Source: JBHIER01 sp046760705 [NCBI: bacterium] (GTDB lineage: Bacteria > JBHIER01 > G020348925). From it: a stretch of 5,028 bases of DNA. Made by a program: the position numbers and the translations under genes. The stretch spans positions 1 through 5,028 of the forward strand of contig JBHIER010000276.1 in assembly GCA_046760705.1 (NCBI GenBank), given 5' to 3'. The notes below the pieces were generated by a model, which was not told the origin of the DNA, ran no database searches, and was given only the letters and a program-made list of their open reading frames with translations. Every line of letters starts with the position of its first letter. The stretch's first letter is position 1. Below are positions 5,006 through 5,028 of this stretch, piece after piece.

Positions 5006-5028
5006 TAAATGTGGCGAAGCGTGCATAT

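Overview
The window looks like bacterial chromosome from a free-living, probably uncultured Gram-negative lineage. Supporting signs are a secreted FG-GAP/dockerin protein with a classical signal peptide, an outer-membrane-type remnant, a PII protein, and a REP-like palindrome of the ATTCC(C/G)...GGAAT class that is common in such genomes. Nothing here fixes the phylum, so I name none. Gene density is low and debris is plentiful: at least four reading frames are broken.

Left part, minus strand (1-1300): the first 62 codons of an AIM24/TIGR00266-family protein run off the left edge. Upstream of it lies a decayed HExxH zinc metallopeptidase, with several frames, apparent internal deletions and a 3' end cut off at a REP-like inverted repeat. 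A sigma70-like promoter (1269-1297) faces it.

Middle, minus strand (1326-2043): a transposase-like C-terminal fragment and a short outer-membrane-protein-like fragment lie directly behind an intact PII signalling gene (1699-2043). The PII T-loop lacks the tyrosine that GlnD uridylylates and has other ligand-site substitutions.

Right part, plus strand (2270-4977): after a 226-base divergent intergenic region come three items. The first is a small exported protein with ten cysteines. The second is a thioredoxin-like (redoxin) gene with a CAGC active site, missing its N-terminus and frameshifted near the end. The third is an intact 644-residue secreted protein built as signal peptide, seven FG-GAP repeats (a predicted seven-bladed beta-propeller), an Ig-like He_PIG domain and a type I dockerin. 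A strong 14-bp stem-loop separates the cysteine-rich gene from the redoxin.

Functional reading: the PII gene is probably a stand-alone regulator. The Cys-rich protein and redoxin may have formed a thiol-redox pair whose redoxin half is now damaged or mis-sequenced. The dockerin protein would attach to a cohesin-bearing partner encoded elsewhere. I see no tRNA, rRNA or CRISPR array, and no convincing new multi-gene system. The most unusual items are the dockerin-tethered propeller, the Cys-rich/redoxin pair and the divergent PII.
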